Assembly: GCA_964655175.1 (NCBI GenBank)
Contig: CAZZLY010000011.1
Coordinates: 1 to 54,822 of the forward strand
DNA: 54,822 bases
Origin: JAIOPA01 sp964655175
GTDB taxonomy: Bacteria > Eisenbacteria > RBG-16-71-46
Direction of reading: 5' to 3'
The notes under the pieces were generated by a model, which worked only from the letters and a program-made list of their open reading frames with translations, had not been told where the DNA came from and did no database searches. Of the stretch, positions 41,483 to 49,207 are shown piece by piece. Position 1 is the first letter of the stretch. Each line of letters starts with the position of its first letter. Position numbers and translations under genes: made by a program.

Positions 41483-42822
41483 GCGGCACCGACCTTGACG
41501 CGCGCACGCACCAGCGTGGCGAAGGCGGCCAGGCGATCGCGCGAGCCCTGCAGGGGCGTGTGGTCGTGCGCCTGCTGACGCAGGAACTCGAGCGCCTGCG
41601 GCCGCAGCGCGATCGCCGCGTCGGTCCACGGGTCGGCGCCCGGCTTGTAGGCGCCCACCGTGATGAGGTCCTCGTTGGCGCGGTACGCCGCCTCGACGCG
41701 CAGGAAGAGGTCGGCGTCCTCGCGCGCCTGCGGCGAGACCACGGCGTCGCGGACACGGCTCACGGACTCGAGCACGTCGATGGCCGGGAAGTGCTTGGTG
41801 TTCGCGAGCCGGCGCGTGAGCACGATGTGACCGTCGAGGATCGAGCGGGCCGAGTCGGCGACCGGGTCGTTGAAGTCGTCGCCCTCGACGAGCACGGTGT
41901 ACAGCCCCGTGATGCTGCCCTTCTCGGCCGTACCGGCGCGCTCGAGCAGGCGCGGCAGCAGCGCGAACACGCTCGGCGGATAGCCCTTGGTGGCGGGCGG
42001 CTCGCCCACCGCCAGACCGATCTCGCGCCACGCCATGGCGACGCGCGTGACCGAGTCCATCATGAGCAGCACGTTGCGACCGGAGTCGCGGAAGTACTCG
42101 GCGATGCTGGTGGCGACCTGCGCGCCGGTGGCACGCACGACCGCGGCCTGGTCGCCGGTGGCGGCGATGACGACCGAGCGCGCCAGCCCCTCGGGCCCGA
42201 GGTCGCGCTCGATGAACTCGCGCACCTCGCGACCACGCTCGCCCAGCAGCGCGATGACGTTGATGTCGGCGGTCGTGTGCCGCGCGATCATGCCCATGAG
42301 CACGCTCTTGCCCACGCCCGAGCCGGCCATGATGCCGATGCGCTGACCGCGACCGATCGTGATGAGGCCATCGATGGCGCGCACGCCGGTGCCGAGCGGG
42401 GTGTCGATGCGCGAGCGACCCAGCGGGTCCGGCGCATCCGAGCCCAGCGAGCGACGACGCGTCGCGCCCAGCGGCCCCAGCCCGTCGATGGGCCGACCCA
42501 GACCGTCGAGCACGCGACCCACGAGGCTCTCGCCCACGTCGGCGTCGAACGCGTGCCGCAGCGGCACGACCTCGGCGCCCGGGTGCACACCCTCGACGCG
42601 ACCGAGCGGCATGAGCAGCACGCCGCGCTCGTGGAAGCCCACGACCTGCGCGAGCAGCGCGTCCTGACCCTGCGGCACGATGCGGCAGACCTCGCCGACC
42701 GCGACCGGCAGCGACGAGACCTCGATCACCTGACCGATGACGCGGTTGACGCGACCGCACACCGCGAAGCGCGGCGTGTCGTCGAGTCGGGCGAGCGTCG
42801 TGTCGAGCCAACGAGCGTTCAT
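41479..42822 (-). CDS. fliI: Flagellar export ATPase FliI
   Basis: A 447-aa F1-beta-like ATPase. It has the Walker A GSGVGKS, ALLGERGREVREFIE, the Walker B region VLLMMDSVTRVAMAWREIGLAVGEPPATKGYPPSVF and GSITGLYTVLVEGDD-type block. It powers or regulates export at the base of the apparatus with FliH and FliJ. It lies seven bases after fliH. Confidence 0.97.
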   Translation of the reverse strand: MNARWLDTTLARLDDTPRFAVCGRVNRVIGQVIEVSSLPVAVGEVCRIVPQGQDALLAQVVGFHERGVLLMPLGRVEGVHPGAEVVPLRHAFDADVGESLVGRVLDGLGRPIDGLGPLGATRRRSLGSDAPDPLGRSRIDTPLGTGVRAIDGLITIGRGQRIGIMAGSGVGKSVLMGMIARHTTADINVIALLGERGREVREFIERDLGPEGLARSVVIAATGDQAAVVRATGAQVATSIAEYFRDSGRNVLLMMDSVTRVAMAWREIGLAVGEPPATKGYPPSVFALLPRLLERAGTAEKGSITGLYTVLVEGDDFNDPVADSARSILDGHIVLTRRLANTKHFPAIDVLESVSRVRDAVVSPQAREDADLFLRVEAAYRANEDLITVGAYKPGADPWTDAAIALRPQALEFLRQQAHDHTPLQGSRDRLAAFATLVRARVKVGAA

Positions 42823-42829
42823 CGCGGCG

Positions 42830-43438
42830 TCACTCCTGTCCCAGGCGTTCGTAGAGGGCGCGCAGCGCCACGTCGAGACGGCCGTCCACGAGGCGCTGCG
42901 GGCTCTCGACCACGAAGCCCGCGCGGCCCACCGAGGCGTCCGCGATCCAGTGCAGCTTCACGTCCGAGTCCGCCGGCACGAGCGTGTCGCGCAGCGGCGC
43001 CAGCGACGCGAGCTCGTCGGGGTGCAGTCGCACGTCCACCGTGAGGTCGTGCGGCAGCAGCGCGATGGCGTTCGCGACCCAATCGCGCAGCACGGTGGGA
43101 TCGACCTGCACCTCGCGCTGCACCATGCGGCGCGCCACCGCGAGCGCCAGCGCCTCGAGGTCGCGCTGCCGATCGTTGAACAGGTCCGCGCGCCGGGCCT
43201 CGAGCTCGCGCACGACGCCCTGGAGCATCTGCACCGCGGGCTTGAGCTGCTGACCCGCGTGCGCCGCACCGTCCTGCACACCGGCCGCGTAGCCGGCCTC
43301 GAACGACGCGTCCACGGGTTCGGCGGCGGCGACGGGCGCGCCCAGTTCGGGCAACGACCAGTCCCCGCTCGCGACCGCGACGGTCTCGGGCGCGCGCGTG
43401 AGCGCCGGCGGGAGCCACAGGGTCTCACGCGATGACAT
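42830..43438 (-). CDS. fliH: Flagellar assembly protein FliH
   Basis: A 202-aa protein. The middle has the AGYAAGVQDGAAHAG Gly-x-x-x-Gly-type segment, and the C-terminal half (ALAVARRMVQREVQVDPTVLRDWVANAI, VRLHPDEL, GGFVVESPQ-like, DVALRALYERL) is the FliH/YscL fold. It regulates FliI. It overlaps the end of fliG by 14 bases. Confidence 0.88.
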   Translation of the reverse strand: MSSRETLWLPPALTRAPETVAVASGDWSLPELGAPVAAAEPVDASFEAGYAAGVQDGAAHAGQQLKPAVQMLQGVVRELEARRADLFNDRQRDLEALALAVARRMVQREVQVDPTVLRDWVANAIALLPHDLTVDVRLHPDELASLAPLRDTLVPADSDVKLHWIADASVGRAGFVVESPQRLVDGRLDVALRALYERLGQE

Positions 43439-44456
43439 CGTCGCTCCCCCCGCGACCGCTGATCATGATCTCGCCCGACTCCTCGAGCGACCGCACCTGC
43501 TCGATGATGCGGGCCTGCGCGGCCTGCACGTCCTTGACGCGCACGGCGCCGAGCATCTCGATCTCCTCCTCGAGGGCCCCGGCGGCGCGCTCCGACATGT
43601 TGCCGCGGATGTGCAGCTTGAGTTCGTCGCTCGCGGCCTTGAGCGACAGGGCCAGTTCGCGCGACTCCACCTCGCGCAACAGGCGCTGCATGCTCTTGCC
43701 GTCCAGCAGCAGCAGGTCCTCGAACACGAACATGAGGGCCTTCACGCCCGCCGCCAGATCGGCGTCGCGCTCCTCGAGACGCTCCATGAGCGCCTTGCCC
43801 ACCTCGGTGCCGGCGTCGTTGAGCACGCGCGCGACCGCGGACGGGCCACCGCTGGCGGCCGGTCGGCTGCTGAGCGCCAGGTCGGCCTTGCCCGCGAGCG
43901 CCTGCTCGACGAGCTGCAGGGCATCGGGCGTCACGCCGTCGAGCCGCGCCATGCGCAGCAGCACCTCGGTGGCGAGCGCGGGATCGAACGCCTTCACGAG
44001 CGCGGTCACCTGTTCGTCCTCGAGGTACGCGAGCACCAGCGCGATCGTCTGCGGGTGCTCGTCGCGCAGCACGCCGGCCAACGTCTCGGGCGACGCCTTC
44101 TTGAGCTGCTTGAGCTGCGACTCGGGGCGCGCGGCCTCGATGGTCGCGAGCACGGGGCGCGCCTTGTTCGGACCGACGGCGGACTCCAGCAGCTGCCGCG
44201 CGGGCTGATCGCCGCCGCGCACGCCGCTCGGGCCGGCCTGGGCGGCACGACGGAACTCGGCCATCACCGCGTCCACGACCTCCTGCTCGACGGGCGGCAG
44301 GAGCGCGATCTCGCGCGTGACGGCCTCCTGCTCCTCGGGCGAGAGGGCCTGCAGCAGCTTGGCGCCGTGCTCGGGTCCGAGCGCCAGGCACAGCACGGCG
44401 CTCTTCTGCGGGCCGGTCAACGCGTCCAGCTTGAGGGTGCGGGCGGGCGCGCTCAT
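43425..44456 (-). CDS. fliG: Motor switch protein FliG
   Basis: A 343-aa protein with all three domains: an N-terminal FliF-binding part (LTGPQKSAVLCLALGPEHGAKLLQAL), the middle EHPQTIALVLAYL motif, and the C-terminal torque domain (MFVFEDLLLLDGKSMQRLLREVESRELALSLK, NMSERAAGALEEEIEML) with its charged helix. ATGA overlap with fliF. Confidence 0.96.
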   Translation of the reverse strand: MSAPARTLKLDALTGPQKSAVLCLALGPEHGAKLLQALSPEEQEAVTREIALLPPVEQEVVDAVMAEFRRAAQAGPSGVRGGDQPARQLLESAVGPNKARPVLATIEAARPESQLKQLKKASPETLAGVLRDEHPQTIALVLAYLEDEQVTALVKAFDPALATEVLLRMARLDGVTPDALQLVEQALAGKADLALSSRPAASGGPSAVARVLNDAGTEVGKALMERLEERDADLAAGVKALMFVFEDLLLLDGKSMQRLLREVESRELALSLKAASDELKLHIRGNMSERAAGALEEEIEMLGAVRVKDVQAAQARIIEQVRSLEESGEIMISGRGGSDDVIA

Positions 44457-45889
44457 TTGTTATCCGCCAGCCACGCGCGCAGCACCTGCGTGGTCGCATC
44501 CGGGCCCGGTTCGGCGAGCAGCCGCTGACGCAGCAGCGCCAGGTCCTGCGTGTCGGTGGCGGCCGCCGGGGTCGCACCACCGGCGGCGGCGGCGACGGGC
44601 TCACCCGCGGGACGCGCCGGGCTCTTGAGCACGCGCAGCGCCAGGACGAGCAGGGCGACGATCGCGACGACGGCGAGCAGCGGACGGCCGAACTTGTCCA
44701 CCATGCCCATGACGTCGGGGGCCGCCTTCGTGGCCGGCGTCGGGCCGGTGCCCTCGGGCACCGCGACGGGTTCGAACGCGACCGCGTTGAGCGTCAGACG
44801 ATCGCCGCGCGTGCTGTCCACACCGGCGGCGTCGCGCGCCATCTCGCGCAGCTGGTCCACGGTGACGTTCTTGGCGGCACCGAGCGCGGTCTGGTCCACG
44901 AGCACGGCCACGGTGAGGCGCGTGACCGCGCCACTCGCGCTCACGCTGCGCTCGACCTTGTGCGTGTTCTGGTACGAGTTGTTGACGATCGTCTGCGCGC
45001 CGTTGCCCTCGGCGTCGCCGGTCTCGCTGCGCTGCTCGTTGGCGAGCACCTGACCGTCGGGATCGTACGATTCGTTGGTGCGCTCGACCTGGTCGAACGA
45101 CAGCGTCGCGGCGACCTGCGCGCGCACGCGGCCCGGCCCGACGACGGTGGCGAGCAGATCCTCGATGCGCGTCGTGAGCTGGCTCTCGAGCGTGCGCTGC
45201 AGTTCCAGATTGCGGCTGCCGCCGCCCGCACCGGGACCGGCCGGCACCGACAGCACGTGGCCGGTCGCGTCCATGACCGCGACGTTCTCGGACGGCAGCT
45301 GCTCGACGCTGTTGGCGACGATGTAGACGATGCCCTGCACGGCCTCGTTCGAGAGCGTGCCGCCGTTCTTGAGCGTCAGCACGACCGAGGCGCTCGCCGG
45401 GCGCTCGTTGCGCCGCAGGTTGCTCGCGGTCGGCAGCACGAGGTGCACCTGCGCGCCCTGGATGCCGTCGAGCCCGCCGATCGTGCGCGCGAGCTCGCCC
45501 TCGAGCGCGCGCTGGTAGGTGACGCGCTGCGTGAAGTCGGTCATGCCCCACGACGCCTTGTCGAACAGCTCGAGCCCCGGCCGGCCGCTCGAGGGCAGAC
45601 CCTCGCGCGCCAGCGCGACGCGCGCCGTGGCGACCTGCGCGACCGGGACCTGGATCTCGGTGCCGCCGGTCGTGAGCTTGTACTCGATGTTGTTCTTGCG
45701 CAGCTGATCGCCGATCTGCCCCGCCTCTTTGAGGTCGAGGTCGCGGAACAGGGTCATGTACGTGGGCGTGGTCATCTGGTGCGCCACGATCCACACGGTG
45801 ACGATGGCGGCGGCCGCGAGCGCGAACAGCAGCAGTCGGCGACCGGCCGGGCCCTGCGCATCCTTGAGAAGCGTCTGGAGTTCGCTCAT
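44453..45889 (-). CDS. fliF: MS-ring protein FliF
   Basis: A 478-aa protein, somewhat shorter than enteric FliF. Two membrane helices flank the periplasmic ring domains: LLLFALAAAAIVTVWIVAHQM near the start, and LLAVVAIVALLVLALRVL near the end. YMTLFRDLDLKEAGQIGDQL, YQRALEGELARTIGGLDGIQGAQVHLVLP and ASVVLTLKNGGTLSNEAVQGIVYIVA are FliF landmarks. The C-terminus LLRQRLLAEPGPDATTQVLRAWL binds FliG. Confidence 0.96.
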   Translation of the reverse strand: MSELQTLLKDAQGPAGRRLLLFALAAAAIVTVWIVAHQMTTPTYMTLFRDLDLKEAGQIGDQLRKNNIEYKLTTGGTEIQVPVAQVATARVALAREGLPSSGRPGLELFDKASWGMTDFTQRVTYQRALEGELARTIGGLDGIQGAQVHLVLPTASNLRRNERPASASVVLTLKNGGTLSNEAVQGIVYIVANSVEQLPSENVAVMDATGHVLSVPAGPGAGGGSRNLELQRTLESQLTTRIEDLLATVVGPGRVRAQVAATLSFDQVERTNESYDPDGQVLANEQRSETGDAEGNGAQTIVNNSYQNTHKVERSVSASGAVTRLTVAVLVDQTALGAAKNVTVDQLREMARDAAGVDSTRGDRLTLNAVAFEPVAVPEGTGPTPATKAAPDVMGMVDKFGRPLLAVVAIVALLVLALRVLKSPARPAGEPVAAAAGGATPAAATDTQDLALLRQRLLAEPGPDATTQVLRAWLADNK

Positions 45890-45899
45890 GCCACGCCTC

Positions 45900-46205
45900 T
45901 CACTGGACGTTCATCACGGCGCGGTACGCGTCCGTGAGCTTGTTGCGGAGTTCGACGAGCAGTTCCAGCGAGATGCTGGCCTCCTCGCTCGCCGCCATGA
46001 CCTGGTGCAGCTCGACCGGCTCGCCGCGCAGGAAGCGCTGGATCAGGTCCTTGGAACCCGTCTCGAGATCCGACGTGTCGGTGAGGACCTTCTTGAACAT
46101 GTCCCCGAACGACGGGCCGGAGGGTTCGACGCCGGACGAGGCCCCGGTCGCCGGAGCGCTCGGGAACGTCATCCGCAGGGGACCGTCGAGACGGATGGGA
46201 TCCAT
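45900..46205 (-). CDS. fliE: Basal-body protein FliE
   Basis: A 101-aa protein. FGDMFKKVLTDTSDLETGSKD, then FLRGEPVELHQVMAASEEASISLELLVELRNKLTDAYRAVMNV, the classic FliE C-terminal motif. It joins the MS-ring to the rod. It lies ten bases before fliF. Confidence 0.95.
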   Translation of the reverse strand: MDPIRLDGPLRMTFPSAPATGASSGVEPSGPSFGDMFKKVLTDTSDLETGSKDLIQRFLRGEPVELHQVMAASEEASISLELLVELRNKLTDAYRAVMNVQ

Positions 46206-46208
46206 GGT

Positions 46209-46493
46209 TCAGGCCCTCACGTCGATGCGCCCGCCGAGCGGCGTGGCGGCCGAGGGACGCGCGCCGCGCGACGCGTCGCGCGGGCCGTAGGTGAGCGCGC
46301 CGAGTTCGTCCTGACGCGCGAAGAAGGTCTGCTCCTCGGGCGTGAGCAGGTCCCACAGGCTGGCGCCCTGGACCGGCGCGCGCTCGGGGGCCGCCGCGGG
46401 CGCGGCGGCCGCCTTGGCCGCGCGCGTTTCGAGCGCACGGGCGATCGCGGCGGCGGTCGCGGCGGGATTCGGGAGGGTGCGGGAGACGTTCAT
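46209..46493 (-). CDS. Unknown 94-aa protein between flgC and fliE
   Basis: I do not recognise a family. The protein is Ala-rich at the start (PAATAAAIARALETRAAKAAAAPAAAP), then has a conserved-looking block ASLWDLLTPEEQTFFARQDELGALTYGP and a short basic tail. It has no signal or membrane helix. The ATG has GAGGACC upstream, codon use matches its neighbours, and it lies 3 bases from fliE and 11 from flgC, so it is a real operon member. A role in early basal-body assembly is inferred from position only. Confidence 0.75.
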   Translation of the reverse strand: MNVSRTLPNPAATAAAIARALETRAAKAAAAPAAAPERAPVQGASLWDLLTPEEQTFFARQDELGALTYGPRDASRGARPSAATPLGGRIDVRA

Positions 46494-46504
46494 GGGGTCC
46501 TCGG

Positions 46505-46930
46505 TCAGATGTCGAGCGCGCGACGGAGCATGGCCTTCGCGGCCTGGAACACACTGGCGTTCGCCTCGAACACGCGACGCGCCACCATCAGGTCCACCAG
46601 TTCGTTGTTCACGTCCACGTTGGGGTAGTTCACGAAGCCGTCCTTGTCGGCGTCCGGGTGACCGGGGTCGTACACCTGACGACCGGGCCGCGGATCGGTG
46701 ACCGCGTCCACCTGCGTGGACCCGGCGGCCGCATCGCCGCTCACCGTGACGACCTGTCGCTTGTACGGCCCGCCGTCGGCGGTCTTCGTGGTCTCGACGT
46801 TCGCCAGGTTCTGCGCGATGACGTCGAGGAACTTCTGCTGCACGCTCATGCCCGCCGCCGGCGTCGAGAGACCGCTCAGCAGCTGCCGCGAGACGCGCGG
46901 CGCGACGGGGAAACGGATGGGATCAGCCAC
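46505..46930 (-). CDS. flgC: Proximal rod protein FlgC
   Basis: A 141-aa protein starting at a GTG eight bases inside the flgB end. FLDVIAQNLANVETTKTADGGPYKRQVVTV and FVNYPNVDVNNELVDLMVARRVFEANASVFQAAKAMLRRALDI are the FlgC signatures. Length is normal. Confidence 0.95.
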   Translation of the reverse strand: MADPIRFPVAPRVSRQLLSGLSTPAAGMSVQQKFLDVIAQNLANVETTKTADGGPYKRQVVTVSGDAAAGSTQVDAVTDPRPGRQVYDPGHPDADKDGFVNYPNVDVNNELVDLMVARRVFEANASVFQAAKAMLRRALDI

Positions 46931-47225
46931 GCGTGTCCCGGATCGCGGTGCGCAGTCGGCCATAGGCCTGCTGCAGCAGCTTCGCGTCCGCCTCGTAGCG
47001 CAGCTGGGTGTCGGCGAGCTCGGCCATGTCGCGCTGGAGGTCGGCCTCCTCGACGCGGGTCTTGCCCTTGGCCGCCGCGAAGTCACCGGCGAAATCGGTG
47101 CTGCTGCTCGACGACAGCGCTCCGGCCACGCGCGCGGCGATCGACTTCTGCGTCGCCGACGCCTGGTCGAGGCCCGCACGCAGCGCGCCCGGCAGTGTGC
47201 TGTTCCCGAACAAGCCCTTGATCAT
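46923..47225 (-). CDS. flgB: Proximal rod protein FlgB
   Basis: A 100-aa protein with GGAGGTCACC before the ATG. LPGALRAGLDQASATQKSIAARVAG stands where FlgB normally has the ANN-N-T-P motif, and the C-terminus DMAELADTQLRYEADAKLLQQAYGRLRTAIRD is FlgB-like. It is about 30 residues shorter than usual and the first helix motif is not the canonical NIANADTPGY, so it is a reduced FlgB. Position as first gene before flgC supports the call. Confidence 0.82.
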   Translation of the reverse strand: MIKGLFGNSTLPGALRAGLDQASATQKSIAARVAGALSSSSSTDFAGDFAAAKGKTRVEEADLQRDMAELADTQLRYEADAKLLQQAYGRLRTAIRDTRG

Positions 47226-47263
47226 GGTGACCTCCGTGGACGGGTGTTCCCTCCCCCCTGTAC

Positions 47264-47279
47264 TGCAAGCCCGGTGCCA
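47264..47279 (-). promoter_or_regulatory. Sigma-54 promoter for flgB operon
   Basis: The minus strand reads TGGCACCGGGCTTGCA, a near-perfect -24/-12 element (TGGCAC-N5-TTGCA). Predicted start near 47253, giving a leader of about 28 bases to flgB. Confidence 0.9.
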
Positions 47280-47375
47280 TGGAGGTACGGACCGCGGACG
47301 CACGACGTAACGCGCGACGCGGCAACGGCTCACGCGATCCGTGCGAGGCGGAGCGCGAACCGCGTGCGGGACCGA

Positions 47376-47391
47376 CCGGAAGTTCCGACCG
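47376..47391 (+). promoter_or_regulatory. CCGG-N3-TTCCTGCCG relative upstream of flgB promoter
   Basis: CCGGAAGTTCCGACCG matches eleven of thirteen fixed bases, about 100 bases upstream of the sigma-54 promoter. A degenerate neighbour begins at 47403 (CCGGAACGGAAGGAA). This is a normal enhancer position. Confidence 0.5.
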
Positions 47392-47580
47392 GAAGGACGT
47401 GCCGGAACGGAAGGAATCCCCCGCCGCAAGGACGCTCGATGCGCACGCGGTGATCGCACGCCACGCGAGCGCAGCATCCGCGCGAGCACGACGCGCGGGG
47501 ACCGCTCGCCGGTCGCGCCACGAACGCGCGAGCGGGATCGCGGCGTGCCGTCCGGCGTGAACGAGCGGCGACCGGCAACA

Positions 47581-47615
47581 AGGAACCCCGGCGAGCGTGG
47601 GCTCACCGGGGTCCT
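47581..47615 (-). terminator. Terminator of the activator gene
   Basis: Positions 47581-47595 pair with 47602-47615 with one bulge and one mismatch, 31 bases past the stop of the sigma-54 activator gene. Between it and the flgB promoter (47280-47580) I see only the motif at 47376. Confidence 0.7.
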
Positions 47616-47646
47616 CGGATGGCCGCGGGATGGCCGCGGAGTTCGT

Positions 47647-49044
47647 TCAGGCAGCGACCAGCTTGAGCTTGTTGCGCAGCGTGCGCTCGCTGATGCCGAG
47701 CATGCGCGCCGCCTTGGTGCGGTGTCCGCCCGTGGCCTCGAGCGCCCGCTGGATCGTGAGGCGCTCGAGCACGTCGAGGTTGAAGGTCGCCTCGGACGTG
47801 GTCGGCCCGATCGGCATCACCTGGCCCGGTTGGGCGGCGGCCTGCGTGGGCGTGGTGAGCGGCGTGGCGGGATGCGCCTCGGCCTCGGGCAGCGCGAGCG
47901 CGTCCGCGGTCAGACGGCCCTCGCGGCACAGGATGAGTGCACGCTCGATCGCATTGCCGAACTCACGGATGTTGCCCGTCCAGCGGCGGCGGCGCAGCAT
48001 GTCGAGCGCCTCCGGCGTGATGATCGGTGGCTTCACGCCGTGCTGCGAGGCGATCTGCTGCACGAAATGGTCGGCGAGCTCGGGGATGTCCTCGAGGCGC
48101 TCGCGCAGCGGCGGCGTGTGGATCGGCACCACGTGCAGGCGGAAGTACAGGTCGCGGCGGAAGCGCCCGGCCTCGACCTCGGCGCGCAGGTCGCGGTTCG
48201 TCGTGGCGACGATGCGCACGTCCACCTTGATGGGCTGATTGCCACCGACGCGCTCGAACTCCTGCTCCTGGATGGCGCGCAGCAGCTTGGCCTGCAGGTC
48301 GAGCCGCATCTCGGAGACTTCGTCGAGCAGCAGCGTGCCGCGATGCGCCCGCTCGAACGCGCCCTGCGCTCGCGTGGTCGCACCGGTGAAGGCACCGCGC
48401 TCGTGGCCGAACAGCGTGCTCTCCACCAGACCCTCGGGCAGGGCGGCGCAGTTGACGGTGATGAACGGCTGGTGCGCGCGCGGCGACAGCTCGTGGATGG
48501 CGCGCGCGAACAGCTCCTTGCCCGTGCCCGACTCGCCCTCGAGCAGCACGGTGGCGCGGGTCGGCGCGACGTTGCGGACCACGTCCATGACCGCGCGCAG
48601 CGCCGGGCTGCTGCCCACGATGGAACGCGAGCCGCGCAGGCTCGAGATCTCGCGCTGGAAGTCGTCGTTCACGCGGCGCATGCGGTCGAGCTCGATGGCG
48701 TTGGTGACCGCGATGCGCACGGCCTCCGAGCGCAGCGGCTTGGTGAGGTAGTCCACCGCACCGTGGCGGATGCTGGTGACGGCCTGCTCCACGCTGTTGT
48801 ACGACGAGGTCATGATCACCGGGATGTCCTGGCCGTTGCGCTTGAGCGCCGCGAGCAGGTCGATGCCCGAACCGTCCGGCATCTGGTGGTCGGAGATGAT
48901 GAGATCGAACGTCTCGCGCGCGACCGCGCGGATGCCCTCGTCGATGCTGCTGGCGAGCACGGCGCGGTGCCCCATCGCACGCAGATTGTTCTCGAGGGTG
49001 GCGCTGACGGTGGGCTCGTCGTCGATGCACAGGATGGTGGACAT
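47647..49044 (-). CDS. NtrC-type flagellar sigma-54 activator (FlrC/FlbD-like response regulator)
   Basis: A 465-aa protein with three domains. Receiver: acidic pair D8-D9, phosphoacceptor D52 (IISDHQMPDG), K102. AAA+ ATPase: Walker A GESGTGKE at 170-177, the sigma-54 contact motif GAFTGA at 217-222, and LLLDEVSEM. C-terminal Fis-type HTH: ALEATGGHRTKAARMLGISERTLRNKL. It should be the master activator of the sigma-54 flagellar operons that lie just downstream. Its own gene has a sigma-54 promoter, so positive or negative autoregulation is likely. A partner kinase is not in the window. Confidence 0.94.
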   Translation of the reverse strand: MSTILCIDDEPTVSATLENNLRAMGHRAVLASSIDEGIRAVARETFDLIISDHQMPDGSGIDLLAALKRNGQDIPVIMTSSYNSVEQAVTSIRHGAVDYLTKPLRSEAVRIAVTNAIELDRMRRVNDDFQREISSLRGSRSIVGSSPALRAVMDVVRNVAPTRATVLLEGESGTGKELFARAIHELSPRAHQPFITVNCAALPEGLVESTLFGHERGAFTGATTRAQGAFERAHRGTLLLDEVSEMRLDLQAKLLRAIQEQEFERVGGNQPIKVDVRIVATTNRDLRAEVEAGRFRRDLYFRLHVVPIHTPPLRERLEDIPELADHFVQQIASQHGVKPPIITPEALDMLRRRRWTGNIREFGNAIERALILCREGRLTADALALPEAEAHPATPLTTPTQAAAQPGQVMPIGPTTSEATFNLDVLERLTIQRALEATGGHRTKAARMLGISERTLRNKLKLVAA

Positions 49045-49167
49045 CGTGTTCGTCCTCTCGGAGTGGGGTGGCTGCGCGATCGTGGGGACCGCCAACCGTG
49101 GTGCGGAATCGAAGGGGCCAACGTCCGGGGGTTGAAGCGCGACGCTCGGCACTCGACCGGCATGGAC

Positions 49168-49183
49168 TGCAACGCGCGTGCCA
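49168..49183 (-). promoter_or_regulatory. Sigma-54 promoter for the activator gene
   Basis: The minus strand reads TGGCACGCGCGTTGCA, an excellent match to TGGCACG-N4-TTGCA. Predicted start near 49157, leader about 113 bases. Confidence 0.9.
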
Positions 49184-49190
49184 CTTTCTT

Positions 49191-49207
49191 CCGGTCCCTT
49201 CCTGCCG
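49191..49207 (+). promoter_or_regulatory. CCGG-N4-TTCCTGCCG site abutting the activator promoter
   Basis: CCGGTCCCTTCCTGCCG has all thirteen fixed bases but a 4-base spacer. It lies only 7 bases upstream of the -24 element, closer than an ordinary enhancer, which suggests autoregulation. Confidence 0.5.
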
